This document shows positions 34,157 through 42,250 of a DNA stretch of 54,780 nucleotides, piece after piece (the first letter of the stretch is position 1; each line of letters opens with the position of its first letter). The stretch covers positions 1 to 54,780 of the forward strand of contig NZ_NIBG01000004.1 in NCBI RefSeq assembly GCF_002270055.1. Direction: 5' to 3'. A model generated the notes under the pieces. That model was not told the DNA's origin and searched no databases. It worked only from the letters and a program-made list of their open reading frames with translations. Both the position numbers and the translations under genes were made by a program. The stretch is from Anaeromicrobium sediminis (lineage in GTDB: Bacteria; Bacillota; Clostridia; Peptostreptococcales; Thermotaleaceae).

Positions 34157-35687
34157 AATTATATCCTATCATTACAGCAAGTATCATTACAATAGATGAA
34201 AGTACAAATAGTATTCCTTGAAATTTAAGCTGGAATTTAGCCCATTTACTCCAATCAAGTCTTGCAACAGCTAACATTCCCATCAAACAACCTGAAGTTG
34301 GTACGATTAAGTTGGTAAAACCGTCTCCTAGTTGGAATGCAAGAACAGCCACTTGTCTTGTAACACCTACTAAATCGGCAAGTGGTGCCATTAAAGGCAT
34401 TGTCAATGCTGCTTGTCCTGAGCCAGATACAACAAAGAAATTAAACACTGATTGGAATACAAACATAAACCAGGCTGAAACAGCTGCTGGTAAAGATCCT
34501 ATAGTATTTCCTATTCCATGAAGAACTGTATTTAATACAGTTGGCGTTGTAGGATCTGATCCTCCAAGAACAAGTATAATTCCCTTTGCCATACCAACAA
34601 CCAATGCTGCACCAAGTAAATCTTTGGCTCCCTCTCTAAATGAACTAGCAATATCATTTAACCTCATGTTATTTAAGTTGAAAATAATACCTATAACCCC
34701 TGAAACAATCCCCATTACGAAGAATTGGGTAGCAATTTCAGGAAGGTAATATTCATATTTCATTACTCCATATATAACCCAAATCATACCTAAAAATACA
34801 GTTAATAAAATTAACTTATGACCCATCTCAAATTTAACTTCAATATTTTCTTTATTCTTAAAGTCCTCTCTATACTGTTTATCTGATTCATACGAAAGGG
34901 ATAAAGTAGGATCTTTCTTGATTTTTTTAGCATATCTCCAAGTATAGATAATTCCTATAGTTGTAAAGAATACCCACAAAGAAAATCTAACACCAGCTCC
35001 CGACATAACAGGTACTCCTGAAACCCCTTGAGCAATAGCAACACTAAATGGATTCATCCATGAAGTTGCAAAACCTATTTGTGTTGCCGTGTACGTAATC
35101 ATTATACCCGTTATACCATCATATCCCATCCCAATCAATATGGGCACAAGGATCATTGCAAAGGGTATAGCCTCTTCACCCATACCAAATACTGCTCCAC
35201 CTATAGAAAATAGTGCAAATAATATTGGTATAATAGCGCTTTCCGCACCCTTAGTCTTTTTAATCATTGCCATCATTCCTGTTTCAACTGCACCCGTCCT
35301 TAATATGATTCCAAATGCACCACCAATCACAAGAATAAATGCAACTACGCCAACTGCAGAACCCCATTTACTACCACTAACCAAACCTTCAAATGCGTAG
35401 TTAACAATTCCTACACCACCACCTGGTTCAAACCATTTAATACCATTCTTTACTGAATTCCCATTATCGTCTGTTAAAATTTTAAAACTCTCAGGAATAG
35501 GTACGGTTCTTGATTTTTCTACACCTTTGTAAACATAGGTTATATCTTTCGTTTCAAATTGCCCAACTGGAATTAAATAAGTTAAAAGTGCGGCAAATAA
35601 TACGACAAAGAAAATAATTACATAAGTATCAGGCATTTGCCAAGATTTATTCTTTCTTTGTTCCTTCGTCTTGTTTTCTACTGACAT
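34155..35687 (-). CDS. YfcC-family membrane transporter
   Basis: A 510-residue membrane protein of the YfcC/DcuC-like ion transporter superfamily with about 12 helices. Indicators are the N-terminal PDTYVIIFFVVLFAALLTYLIPVGQFE stretch (split: PDTYVIIFF, YLIPVGQFE), GAFGIILRTGAVE, MGEEAIPFAMILVP, and the second-half VVSGSGQAALTMPLMAPLAD with DGFTNLIVPTSG. Members are annotated as C4-dicarboxylate, peptide-derived or basic amino-acid carriers; the true substrate is unknown. A perfect sigma-54 promoter lies ~60 nt upstream, and the upstream gene is the matching activator, so isoaspartyl dipeptides or aspartate are plausible substrates (inference). AAAGGGGAG precedes the ATG. Confidence 0.86.
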   Translation of the reverse strand: MSVENKTKEQRKNKSWQMPDTYVIIFFVVLFAALLTYLIPVGQFETKDITYVYKGVEKSRTVPIPESFKILTDDNGNSVKNGIKWFEPGGGVGIVNYAFEGLVSGSKWGSAVGVVAFILVIGGAFGIILRTGAVETGMMAMIKKTKGAESAIIPILFALFSIGGAVFGMGEEAIPFAMILVPILIGMGYDGITGIMITYTATQIGFATSWMNPFSVAIAQGVSGVPVMSGAGVRFSLWVFFTTIGIIYTWRYAKKIKKDPTLSLSYESDKQYREDFKNKENIEVKFEMGHKLILLTVFLGMIWVIYGVMKYEYYLPEIATQFFVMGIVSGVIGIIFNLNNMRLNDIASSFREGAKDLLGAALVVGMAKGIILVLGGSDPTTPTVLNTVLHGIGNTIGSLPAAVSAWFMFVFQSVFNFFVVSGSGQAALTMPLMAPLADLVGVTRQVAVLAFQLGDGFTNLIVPTSGCLMGMLAVARLDWSKWAKFQLKFQGILFVLSSIVMILAVMIGYN

Positions 35688-35745
35688 AATAACTCCCCTT
35701 TCTTCATTCTCTACTATTGAATTTATTTTTCACATTATTATATAG

Positions 35746-35760
35746 GCAAGTTCTATGCCA
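35746..35760 (-). promoter_or_regulatory. Sigma-54 promoter of the YfcC gene
   Basis: On the minus strand TGGCATAGAACTTGC has the exact TGGCA-N7-TGC (-24/-12) pattern, about 59 nt before the start codon and downstream of a phased array of AACCATT sites. Confidence 0.9.
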
Positions 35761-35806
35761 ATGTAATAACAGGGAATTTTATGTTTTTAAAGACTAAATA
35801 TTCTTT

Positions 35807-35861
35807 AATGGTTACTTATTGACAACCATTAAGCAACCATTAAACGCCATTATGAACCATT
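35807..35861 (-). promoter_or_regulatory. Upstream activator sites for the sigma-54 regulator
   Basis: On the plus strand AACCATT starts at 35824, 35835 and 35855, with a degenerate CGCCATT at 35845, giving a 10-11 bp period. An inverted AATGGTT stands at 35807. The array is 47-115 bp upstream of the -24 box and overlaps the end of the activator gene. Confidence 0.7.
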
Positions 35862-37894
35862 AACCCCTTTAATAATACTTCTCCTTTAGGACTTAATCTT
35901 GTTCCATGTTTTCCTTTATTTTTAATGATTAATCCCATTTTCTCTAATTGTTCTAGTCTATTGCGCATCTGATATTTTGTCATTTCATATTTCGTTCCAA
36001 TTGTTCCTTCACTCAATTTCTCTCGCCCTACTATTTGGCCCTTTCTACTAAATATATCTATCTGTTGTAATATATATATTTGTTCTTCATTTAAATGGAT
36101 ATCTATATTTTTACTCTCTCCATTATTTTCATTATGAATTATGTCATGAAAAAATCCTTTATCCGGTATGTCTTTCAAAGTTAGATATTTTCCTTCTCTA
36201 ACGGCTAGCATATAAGTCAATGTATTTTTCAATTCTCTCACATTCCCATGCCAATCATACTTTAATAATTGATTCATTGCATCATGAGATATTTTTATAT
36301 CTTCTGTGGTTCCAACTTCTATAAAATAGTCCATTAAATTTGAAATATCCATTTTCCTCTCCCTCAAAGGAGGTAATTGAATATATCCCATTTTCAATCT
36401 ATAATATAAATCTTCTCTAAATTTTTTCTCCCTTACCATTTTAACCAAATCCTTGTTGGTTGCTGCAATGATCCTAACATTGATAGGCTTGATTTCTGTT
36501 CCACCAATTCTCATTACTTCCTTTTCTTGAAGGACCCTAAGTAGTCTTGCTTGTACTTTTAATGATATATCCCCAATTTCATCTAAGAATATAGTTCCTC
36601 CATCAGCCTGTTCAAATAGACCAGCTTTTCCTCCTTTTTTGGCTCCAGTAAAGGCCCCCTCTTCATATCCAAAAAGCTCACTTTCAATCAACTCGTCTGG
36701 TAGGGCACTAAAATTAACTGCTAAAAAAGGTCCTTTTCTTATTTTTGATTCCCTATGAATAGCACTGGCAAATAGCTCTTTACCCGTTCCGCTTTCCCCT
36801 TCAATCAGTATGGTCAAACCACTTATAGCCAGTTTTTTTGCAATTGCTTTTACTCTTTTTATAGACTCACTCTCTCCAACAATATCCTCAAAGGTATATT
36901 TTGCATAAAAGCCTTTATTAATCAGTTCTCTTCTCAGTTTTTCATTAGTCTCAATTGTTTCTTTTACACCCTTAAAAACTGCAATGACAGAATCATCTTG
37001 AATGAGATACAATTTGTTTACGAAAACTTCTACCCCATTAATATTGAAAATCTTTCCTTCACATATGTTTTTATCCATTAAAAAGGAGAGTAGATTTTTA
37101 TTGTAAATTACATTGTTAACACTTTTTCCTATTGCTTTCCTATAACCTAACTTTAGTAGCTTCTTCAAATTTTCATTAAGAACGCTCACATTTCCATTTT
37201 TACTATAAACAAGCAATCCATCATTAAGTCCGTCCATAACCAAATGTAAATGATTATTCAATTCTAATATTTCATTCCTTGACTTTGCTAGTCTCTTTGC
37301 CACATTAATAATCTTTTCAAGATATTTCTGTGAAAATATGCCAGCTTTTTCATTAAGGATATCTAGTCTACTCAATATTTTTGTTATTGTTGTAAAATCC
37401 ATAATTCTTGTTCCTATATCATATATTTCTTCCACAAAGCCAGGCACCTTGTCTACTTCCCCTGGGGTTATGGCAATATTAACTTTTTTAAAAGATTCTT
37501 TTATGCCTGGATAATAGGGAATATATTTTAAGTAGTCAATTCCTATCCTCTTTAATATTTCAATACTTTCATAGGTTGATTCTGGGTCATCATTAACTAA
37601 AAGTACCTCTGTATCAGGGGAAAGTAAGACAATTTTATCAATAAAATCATAACTTACAGTTCTCTGAGCAGTGACTATTTCACAGGTAGTATCCAATAGT
37701 TTTAACTCTAACAAATCATTTTTTACGGCTTCACTAGATAATATGACTAAATCGTCCCTTATTATTTCATCTATTCCTGCTTCTGTGGCATAGCTATTTA
37801 TGAAAATCCTATCCGATAAATACTCCTTTAACTGTTTCACTAATGCGCTCCTAGTCTGCTCTGAACCAGCTATAAGGGTAATACTTTTTTTCAT
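35840..37894 (-). CDS. Sigma-54-dependent transcriptional activator (PrpR_N-like sensor, PAS, AAA+)
   Basis: A 684-residue protein. Residues ~10-170 form a PrpR-N-like sensor, ~205-310 a PAS domain (LHLVMDGLNDGLLVYSKNGN), ~335-570 the AAA+ core with Walker A GESGTGKELFASA, the sigma-54 contact loop GAFTGA, GGTIFLDEIGD and the R-finger region FREDLYYRL. The C-terminus is not the usual Fis helix but a winged-helix-like segment (GTIGTKYEMTKYQMRNRLEQ, then LEKMGLIIKNKGKHGTRLS). It should activate the sigma-54 promoters of the flanking iadA and YfcC genes. GGGGAGG precedes the ATG. Confidence 0.92.
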   Translation of the reverse strand: MKKSITLIAGSEQTRSALVKQLKEYLSDRIFINSYATEAGIDEIIRDDLVILSSEAVKNDLLELKLLDTTCEIVTAQRTVSYDFIDKIVLLSPDTEVLLVNDDPESTYESIEILKRIGIDYLKYIPYYPGIKESFKKVNIAITPGEVDKVPGFVEEIYDIGTRIMDFTTITKILSRLDILNEKAGIFSQKYLEKIINVAKRLAKSRNEILELNNHLHLVMDGLNDGLLVYSKNGNVSVLNENLKKLLKLGYRKAIGKSVNNVIYNKNLLSFLMDKNICEGKIFNINGVEVFVNKLYLIQDDSVIAVFKGVKETIETNEKLRRELINKGFYAKYTFEDIVGESESIKRVKAIAKKLAISGLTILIEGESGTGKELFASAIHRESKIRKGPFLAVNFSALPDELIESELFGYEEGAFTGAKKGGKAGLFEQADGGTIFLDEIGDISLKVQARLLRVLQEKEVMRIGGTEIKPINVRIIAATNKDLVKMVREKKFREDLYYRLKMGYIQLPPLRERKMDISNLMDYFIEVGTTEDIKISHDAMNQLLKYDWHGNVRELKNTLTYMLAVREGKYLTLKDIPDKGFFHDIIHNENNGESKNIDIHLNEEQIYILQQIDIFSRKGQIVGREKLSEGTIGTKYEMTKYQMRNRLEQLEKMGLIIKNKGKHGTRLSPKGEVLLKGLMVHNGV

Positions 37895-37944
37895 ATGTAC
37901 ACCTCCCCAAAATCTTTATTCATTAAAACTAATTTCATAATAAA

Positions 37945-37981
37945 AACGCTAGATATTATACATTATATAGTATCCAGCGTT
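37945..37981 (-). terminator. Terminator of iadA
   Basis: AACGCT pairs with AGCGTT and an inner GATA with TATC; TTTTTATT follows on the minus strand. Confidence 0.7.
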
Positions 37982-37997
37982 AAAACCATTATACTTC

Positions 37998-39173
37998 TTA
38001 CTTTTCAAAGGTTCCTTTCACTAAAATCTCTCCATTTAGAATCATTACTTTCCCCATGGCAATCACCGTGTCTATCTCTAAATTATCTTTATTCAATAAG
38101 ACCAAATCTCCATCTTTGCCTTCTTTTATATAACCCTTTTGCGTTAAATTTAATAGATCAGCAGGATTTGCAGTAATAACTTTAAGTGCAGTAGATATAT
38201 CTATTCCTTCATCAATTATAGCATCTCTAACTTCTCCATATAGGGATGTGACCTTTCCTATATTTAAGCCTATAAATTGACCCTTTTCATTGAAATTAGG
38301 AAGACTTCCTTGTCCATCAGAAGTAAAGGTTATATTTTTTATAGAAACACCTTCATCTAGCATAATCTTTAAACCCTTACTACACTTAGTTTCCCCTTCT
38401 TCTAAATCTTTCTTCGTAGTACTTGTAGTAAAATCTACTATCCCACCTTTTTTTGCATATCCAATTCCCCTATTGAAAATAGATTCATTCCTATTCATAT
38501 GAGTTGGTATGAATTGTCTTATTGGTATCTCTGTCTTTTCAATGATTTCTTCTAAAAATTGAAGCTCTCTATGGCCATCTCCCATGTGAATATTTACAAC
38601 CCCTCCTTTTCCAGATAATATACCGCCTACTCTTGCTTGAGCAGCAAGCTTTGCAATATCTTCAACAGTAGGCTGTGAAGAACGATGGTCTGACAGAGCA
38701 ATCTCTCCAACACCAATTATTTTATCTATAAGGATAATATCGTCTTGAAGATTTCCAGTGACTGTTCTAATAGGCACCTGATAAGAACCTGTATATGCAT
38801 AAGTACTAATACCTTCTTCTTCTAATGCCCTTGCTTTTGCCAATAGATTTGTCATAGTTCTTGTTGTTCCATCTGTTCCTAAACATCCAACTACAGTTGT
38901 AACACCTCCTGTAGTAATATCCGTTAGCTGAATCTCTGGTGTTCTTGTTCTAAAGCTACCTTCTCCTCCGCCACCACAAATATGAACATGAGCATCTATA
39001 AATCCAGGTACTACAATTTTCCCAGTGGCATCAATTATTTCAACATAAACAAAACTTTCAGGCATATGAATATTATCTAAGATATAACCAATCTTATCTC
39101 CTGTTATAAGAATATCTTTTTTCCCTATATAATCAGGTGTATATACTTCTCCATTTTTTATTAGCTTCAACAT
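37998..39173 (-). CDS. iadA: Isoaspartyl (beta-aspartyl) dipeptidase IadA
   Basis: 391 residues from the ATG at 39173 (AAAGGAG 7 nt upstream); the frame is open a further 33 codons, but that stretch contains the sigma-54 promoter. It is an amidohydrolase: VVPGFIDAHVHICGGGGEG carries the HxH metal site near 60-70, VGEIALSDHRSSQP, the metal His in FIPTHMNRN, and TFTSDGQGSLP with the catalytic Asp. IadA cuts beta-Asp-X dipeptides from damaged or digested protein. The neighbouring activator and YfcC transporter form a dedicated regulon. Confidence 0.95.
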   Translation of the reverse strand: MLKLIKNGEVYTPDYIGKKDILITGDKIGYILDNIHMPESFVYVEIIDATGKIVVPGFIDAHVHICGGGGEGSFRTRTPEIQLTDITTGGVTTVVGCLGTDGTTRTMTNLLAKARALEEEGISTYAYTGSYQVPIRTVTGNLQDDIILIDKIIGVGEIALSDHRSSQPTVEDIAKLAAQARVGGILSGKGGVVNIHMGDGHRELQFLEEIIEKTEIPIRQFIPTHMNRNESIFNRGIGYAKKGGIVDFTTSTTKKDLEEGETKCSKGLKIMLDEGVSIKNITFTSDGQGSLPNFNEKGQFIGLNIGKVTSLYGEVRDAIIDEGIDISTALKVITANPADLLNLTQKGYIKEGKDGDLVLLNKDNLEIDTVIAMGKVMILNGEILVKGTFEK

Positions 39174-39219
39174 AAAAGTACTCCTTTCCATATATAAATA
39201 GTTCTCTTTTAAAAATATT

Positions 39220-39234
39220 GCATATTTCATGCCA
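39220..39234 (-). promoter_or_regulatory. Sigma-54 promoter of iadA
   Basis: On the minus strand TGGCATGAAATATGC matches TGGCA-N7-TGC exactly, 47 nt before the ATG. It resembles the YfcC promoter, sharing TGGCAT. Confidence 0.92.
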
Positions 39235-39263
39235 ACTTTATCTATTTTCATATATACAAAAAT

Positions 39264-39300
39264 AAAAACCATTTAAAGATATGATCTTTAAATGGTTTTT
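39264..39300. terminator. Bidirectional terminator, possibly also an activator site
   Basis: A perfect 17-bp stem (AAAAACCATTTAAAGAT and complement) with a 3-nt loop directly after yaaA. Its arms contain AACCATT and AATGGTT, the half-site found upstream of the YfcC promoter, 33-67 bp upstream of the iadA -24 box. Confidence 0.85.
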
Positions 39301-39306
39301 ATTAGG

Positions 39307-40020
39307 TTATCTTGTAAATACATAAGTATTATTATCTGACATACTTTCATTGAAACTGTAGTTATCTTCTTTAAATTCTTTTAATAACTCCATATTTTCT
39401 ATTTTATTTTTTATAATGTAATCTAACATGCTTCCCCTAGCCTTTTTGCTATATGTTCCTATAGTTTTATATTTACCATGAGAAATCTCTTCCTTAAATT
39501 CAATAGTAATCATATCTTTCTTAATCATCTTACTAAATTCATTTGAAGCCAGGTTAATTATACACTTCTCATCTTTAAATATATTATTTATTTCCTTTTG
39601 CCAATAGGAATATAAGGTTTTATTAGGACATACATTCATCTTCATATCTAAACGATATGGTTTTATTTCATCAAATGGACTTAATACTCCATAGAGAGCA
39701 GATAATATATACACATGCTTTTGTAAAAACTCATATTCATCCTTAGAATAATTGTACATATCTAATTGTTTAAAAACTTGTCCTGTATAGGCTAAAATAG
39801 CTTTATTAGTTTCTAGCTTTTCATGATTTTCATACTTTTCATAGGTTTCTTCTAATATTTTTCCTTTTAATTTTAGTTTTTTTGCCATTTCATCCTTAGT
39901 AAAAGTCTTTATCTTCCTAACTAATTCATCTGCCTTTTCTTGAAATGTTGGTATATATGAATTTTCATTGTTTTTATTAGTAAAATCCTGTGTTTTACTT
40001 GGTGATATAATTATTTTCAT
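39307..40020 (-). CDS. yaaA: Peroxide stress protein YaaA (UPF0246)
   Basis: A 237-residue cytoplasmic protein with family landmarks MKIIISPSKTQDF at the start, AILAYTGQVFKQLD near 75-90, LYGVLSPFDEIKPYRLDMKM near 120-140, INLASNEFSKMI and KKARGSMLDYIIKN. YaaA lowers free iron and protects against peroxide in E. coli; the biochemical activity is a DNA-binding fold related to helix-hairpin-helix proteins. AGAGGAG precedes the ATG. It looks monocistronic. Confidence 0.94.
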   Translation of the reverse strand: MKIIISPSKTQDFTNKNNENSYIPTFQEKADELVRKIKTFTKDEMAKKLKLKGKILEETYEKYENHEKLETNKAILAYTGQVFKQLDMYNYSKDEYEFLQKHVYILSALYGVLSPFDEIKPYRLDMKMNVCPNKTLYSYWQKEINNIFKDEKCIINLASNEFSKMIKKDMITIEFKEEISHGKYKTIGTYSKKARGSMLDYIIKNKIENMELLKEFKEDNYSFNESMSDNNTYVFTR

Positions 40021-40142
40021 GGGTTTTCTCCTCTTTAAATTATTAAAATTCCTTATATATTTTTTACCCCTATTATATTTTATATAAACTAATACCTTTC
40101 ATCTATTATTAATTTTTTCATTACTATAGTTTAAAAGCAAAC

Positions 40143-40198
40143 AAAAAAGAATCTAATAACATTAGATTCTTTTTTGTATTATGTAACGAATTCGTTAC
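40143..40198 (-). terminator. Terminator of the acidic repeat protein gene, with an adjacent palindrome
   Basis: AAAAAAGAATCTAAT pairs perfectly with ATTAGATTCTTTTTT (40143-40175) around a 3-nt loop; a T-run follows on the minus strand. GTAACGAATTCGTTAC at 40183-40198 is a 16-bp perfect palindrome just inside. Confidence 0.85.
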
Positions 40199-40213
40199 TT
40201 TACTATTTTCTTA

Positions 40214-42031
40214 TTATGCAGCATCTGTAGTTTCATTATCTTCTTCATCTACTACTTCTATTACGCCTTCTTCTTCTATTACTTCTATTACTTGATCTTC
40301 ATCAGACTTCTCTTCTTCGTCTTCTTCCACTACTTGGTCTTCATCAGACTCTTCTTCTTCGTCTTCTTCCACTACTTGGTCTTCATCAGACTCTTCTTCT
40401 TCGTCTTCTTCCACTACTTGGTCTTCATCAGACTCTTCTTCTTCGTCTTCTTCCACTACTTGGTCTTCATCAGACTCTTCTTCTTCGTCTTCTTCCACTA
40501 CTTGGTCTTCATCAGACTCTTCTTCTTCGTCTTCTTCCACTACTTGGTCTTCATCAGACTCTTCTTCTTCGTCTTCTTCCACTACTTGGTCTTCATCAGA
40601 CTCTTCTTCTTCGTCTTCTTCCACTACTTGGTCTTCATCAGACTCTTCTTCTTCGTCTTCTTCCACTACTTGGTCTTCATCAGACTCTTCTTCTTCGTCT
40701 TCTTCCACTACTTGGTCTTCATCAGACTCTTCTTCTTCGTCTTCTTCCACTACTTGGTCTTCATCAGACTCTTCTTCTTCGTCTTCTTCCACTACTTGGT
40801 CTTCATCAGACTCTTCTTCTTCGTCTTCTTCCACTACTTGGTCTTCATCAGACTCTTCTTCTTCGTCTTCTTCCACTACTTGGTCTTCATCAGACTCTTC
40901 TTCTTCGTCTTCTTCCACTACTTGGTCTTCATCAGACTCTTCTTCTTCGTCTTCTTCCACTACTTGGTCTTCATCAGACTCTTCTTCTTCGTCTTCTTCC
41001 ACTACTTGGTCTTCATCAGACTCTTCTTCTTCGTCTTCTTCCACTACTTGGTCTTCATCAGACTCTTCTTCTTCGTCTTCTTCCACTACTTGGTCTTCAT
41101 CAGATTCTTCTTCATCTTCTTCCACTATTTGATCTTCATCAGCATCTTCGTCTTCATCATCTATTTCAATAGTACCCGTTTCTCCATCATAATCTACCTT
41201 TAATCCTAATTCTTCTGCAATAAATCTTAAAGGTACAATTGTTCTATTGTTCATTATTTGGGCTGGAACATCAATAGTTTTTTCTTCTCCATTAACAAAA
41301 ACTTTTCCATCTTTTAATTGGAAAATAATTTCTGAATCTCCCTTGCTAACTATTACCTTTCTTTCTTCACCATTCCATGTAACATTTGCTCCAAGACCTT
41401 CTGTAATAGCTCTTACAGGAATTAATGTTCTACCATTCTTAATTACAGGTGGTGTATCAAATTTAAAGTATCCTCTTTTCTTTATAATGTTCTCTACAGG
41501 AATTACCTTAGCATCAGGATTTTTTGCTGCAATTTCCTCTGCTCTTTTTCTTAAAACATTTAATTCTTTTTCTGAGTATATCTTTTTAATTAATCTTTTC
41601 ATTTCTGATTTTATCTTTTTCATTTCTTCTTTTACTTCTTTTAAATCCATCTCTGCATCTTTAAGATCTTTTAATAAGCCTTGTGCCTCTTCAAGTTTAT
41701 CACTTTTCATTATTTTCTCTAATCTTTTTGCTACATCTTCTTTTTGAAGTTTTCTTTTATTTTTAATATATTTTTCTAACTGATTTTTCTCTAGTTCTCT
41801 TGCCTTTTCCAAGTGATTTTGAGCCATTTTCTTTGTTTTTTCAGCTTGTTTTTTAACCCTTTCTCTTGATTTTTGTAACTGTTTAGTAATATTGTATTTA
41901 TACTTATTTTCTTTACACCAATCCTTTTTACCCTCTTTTTTCTCTGCATTTGCAACAATTCCAAGTGGACTGGCAAAAACAAATGCTGTCATAACAGATA
42001 TTGACACTATTTTCTTTAACTGCTTATTCAC
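40214..42031 (-). CDS. Secreted copper-amine-oxidase-N-domain protein with a long acidic tandem repeat
   Basis: 605 residues from a GTG with AAAGGAGGA upstream. A signal peptide (MNKQLKKIVSISVMTAFVFA, cleavage near VANA) is followed by a Lys/Glu-rich coiled-coil (about 30-165), two copper-amine-oxidase-N repeats (about 175-290: PPVIKNGRTLIPVRAITEGL and APAQIMNNRTIVPLRFIAEEL-like VPAQIMNNRTIVPLRFIAEE) and an Asp/Glu-rich tail of 14-residue units (SDEDQVVEEDEEEE). The tail is encoded by 18 identical 42-bp units plus diverged edge units. The protein should sit at the cell surface or wall; the tail could bind cations or basic partners (inference). It ends without a sorting signal. The sigI-rsgI operon is upstream. 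Confidence 0.85.
   Translation of the reverse strand: MNKQLKKIVSISVMTAFVFASPLGIVANAEKKEGKKDWCKENKYKYNITKQLQKSRERVKKQAEKTKKMAQNHLEKARELEKNQLEKYIKNKRKLQKEDVAKRLEKIMKSDKLEEAQGLLKDLKDAEMDLKEVKEEMKKIKSEMKRLIKKIYSEKELNVLRKRAEEIAAKNPDAKVIPVENIIKKRGYFKFDTPPVIKNGRTLIPVRAITEGLGANVTWNGEERKVIVSKGDSEIIFQLKDGKVFVNGEEKTIDVPAQIMNNRTIVPLRFIAEELGLKVDYDGETGTIEIDDEDEDADEDQIVEEDEEESDEDQVVEEDEEEESDEDQVVEEDEEEESDEDQVVEEDEEEESDEDQVVEEDEEEESDEDQVVEEDEEEESDEDQVVEEDEEEESDEDQVVEEDEEEESDEDQVVEEDEEEESDEDQVVEEDEEEESDEDQVVEEDEEEESDEDQVVEEDEEEESDEDQVVEEDEEEESDEDQVVEEDEEEESDEDQVVEEDEEEESDEDQVVEEDEEEESDEDQVVEEDEEEESDEDQVVEEDEEEESDEDQVVEEDEEEESDEDQVVEEDEEEKSDEDQVIEVIEEEGVIEVVDEEDNETTDAA
40337..41092. repeat. 42-bp minisatellite, 18 identical copies
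   Basis: The period is 42 bp and the copies are identical at nucleotide level, each encoding SDEDQVVEEDEEEE on the minus strand. Diverged copies flank both ends (near 40295 and 41093). Perfect identity implies recent expansion; copy number is likely to vary and may be mis-assembled. Confidence 0.95.
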
Positions 42032-42185
42032 GGTTTTGTCCTCCTTTGTTTTTGTAACCTGAATCTATCATAGGATACGTATATATATTTTTTTTAGGTA
42101 CCTCATATGAATTTTTTTTTATATTTTGTCGGTTTTTTTTATTTTTTAGTATGATTTATGAAAATTTTATAAGAAGATCAAATTA

Positions 42186-42221
42186 AAAAGTACTGGCTTA
42201 ATAAATTAAGCCAGTACTTTT
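42186..42221. terminator. Terminator of sigI-rsgI
   Basis: A perfect 15-bp stem (AAAAGTACTGGCTTA and complement) with a 6-nt loop; T-runs on both sides. Confidence 0.9.
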
Positions 42222-42250
42222 ATAATTTTTAATTTTCTTTATTCTGTTTA

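Noticed and set aside
40337-41092. CRISPR-like regular repeats
   Set aside because: The units are contiguous, identical and in frame with no unique spacers, so this is a coding minisatellite.
40292-41203. A 303-codon plus-strand frame of repeated Phe/Leu/Val-rich units
   Set aside because: It is the antisense reading of the 42-bp repeat; it has no ribosome site of its own, and the minus frame has a signal peptide and recognised domains.
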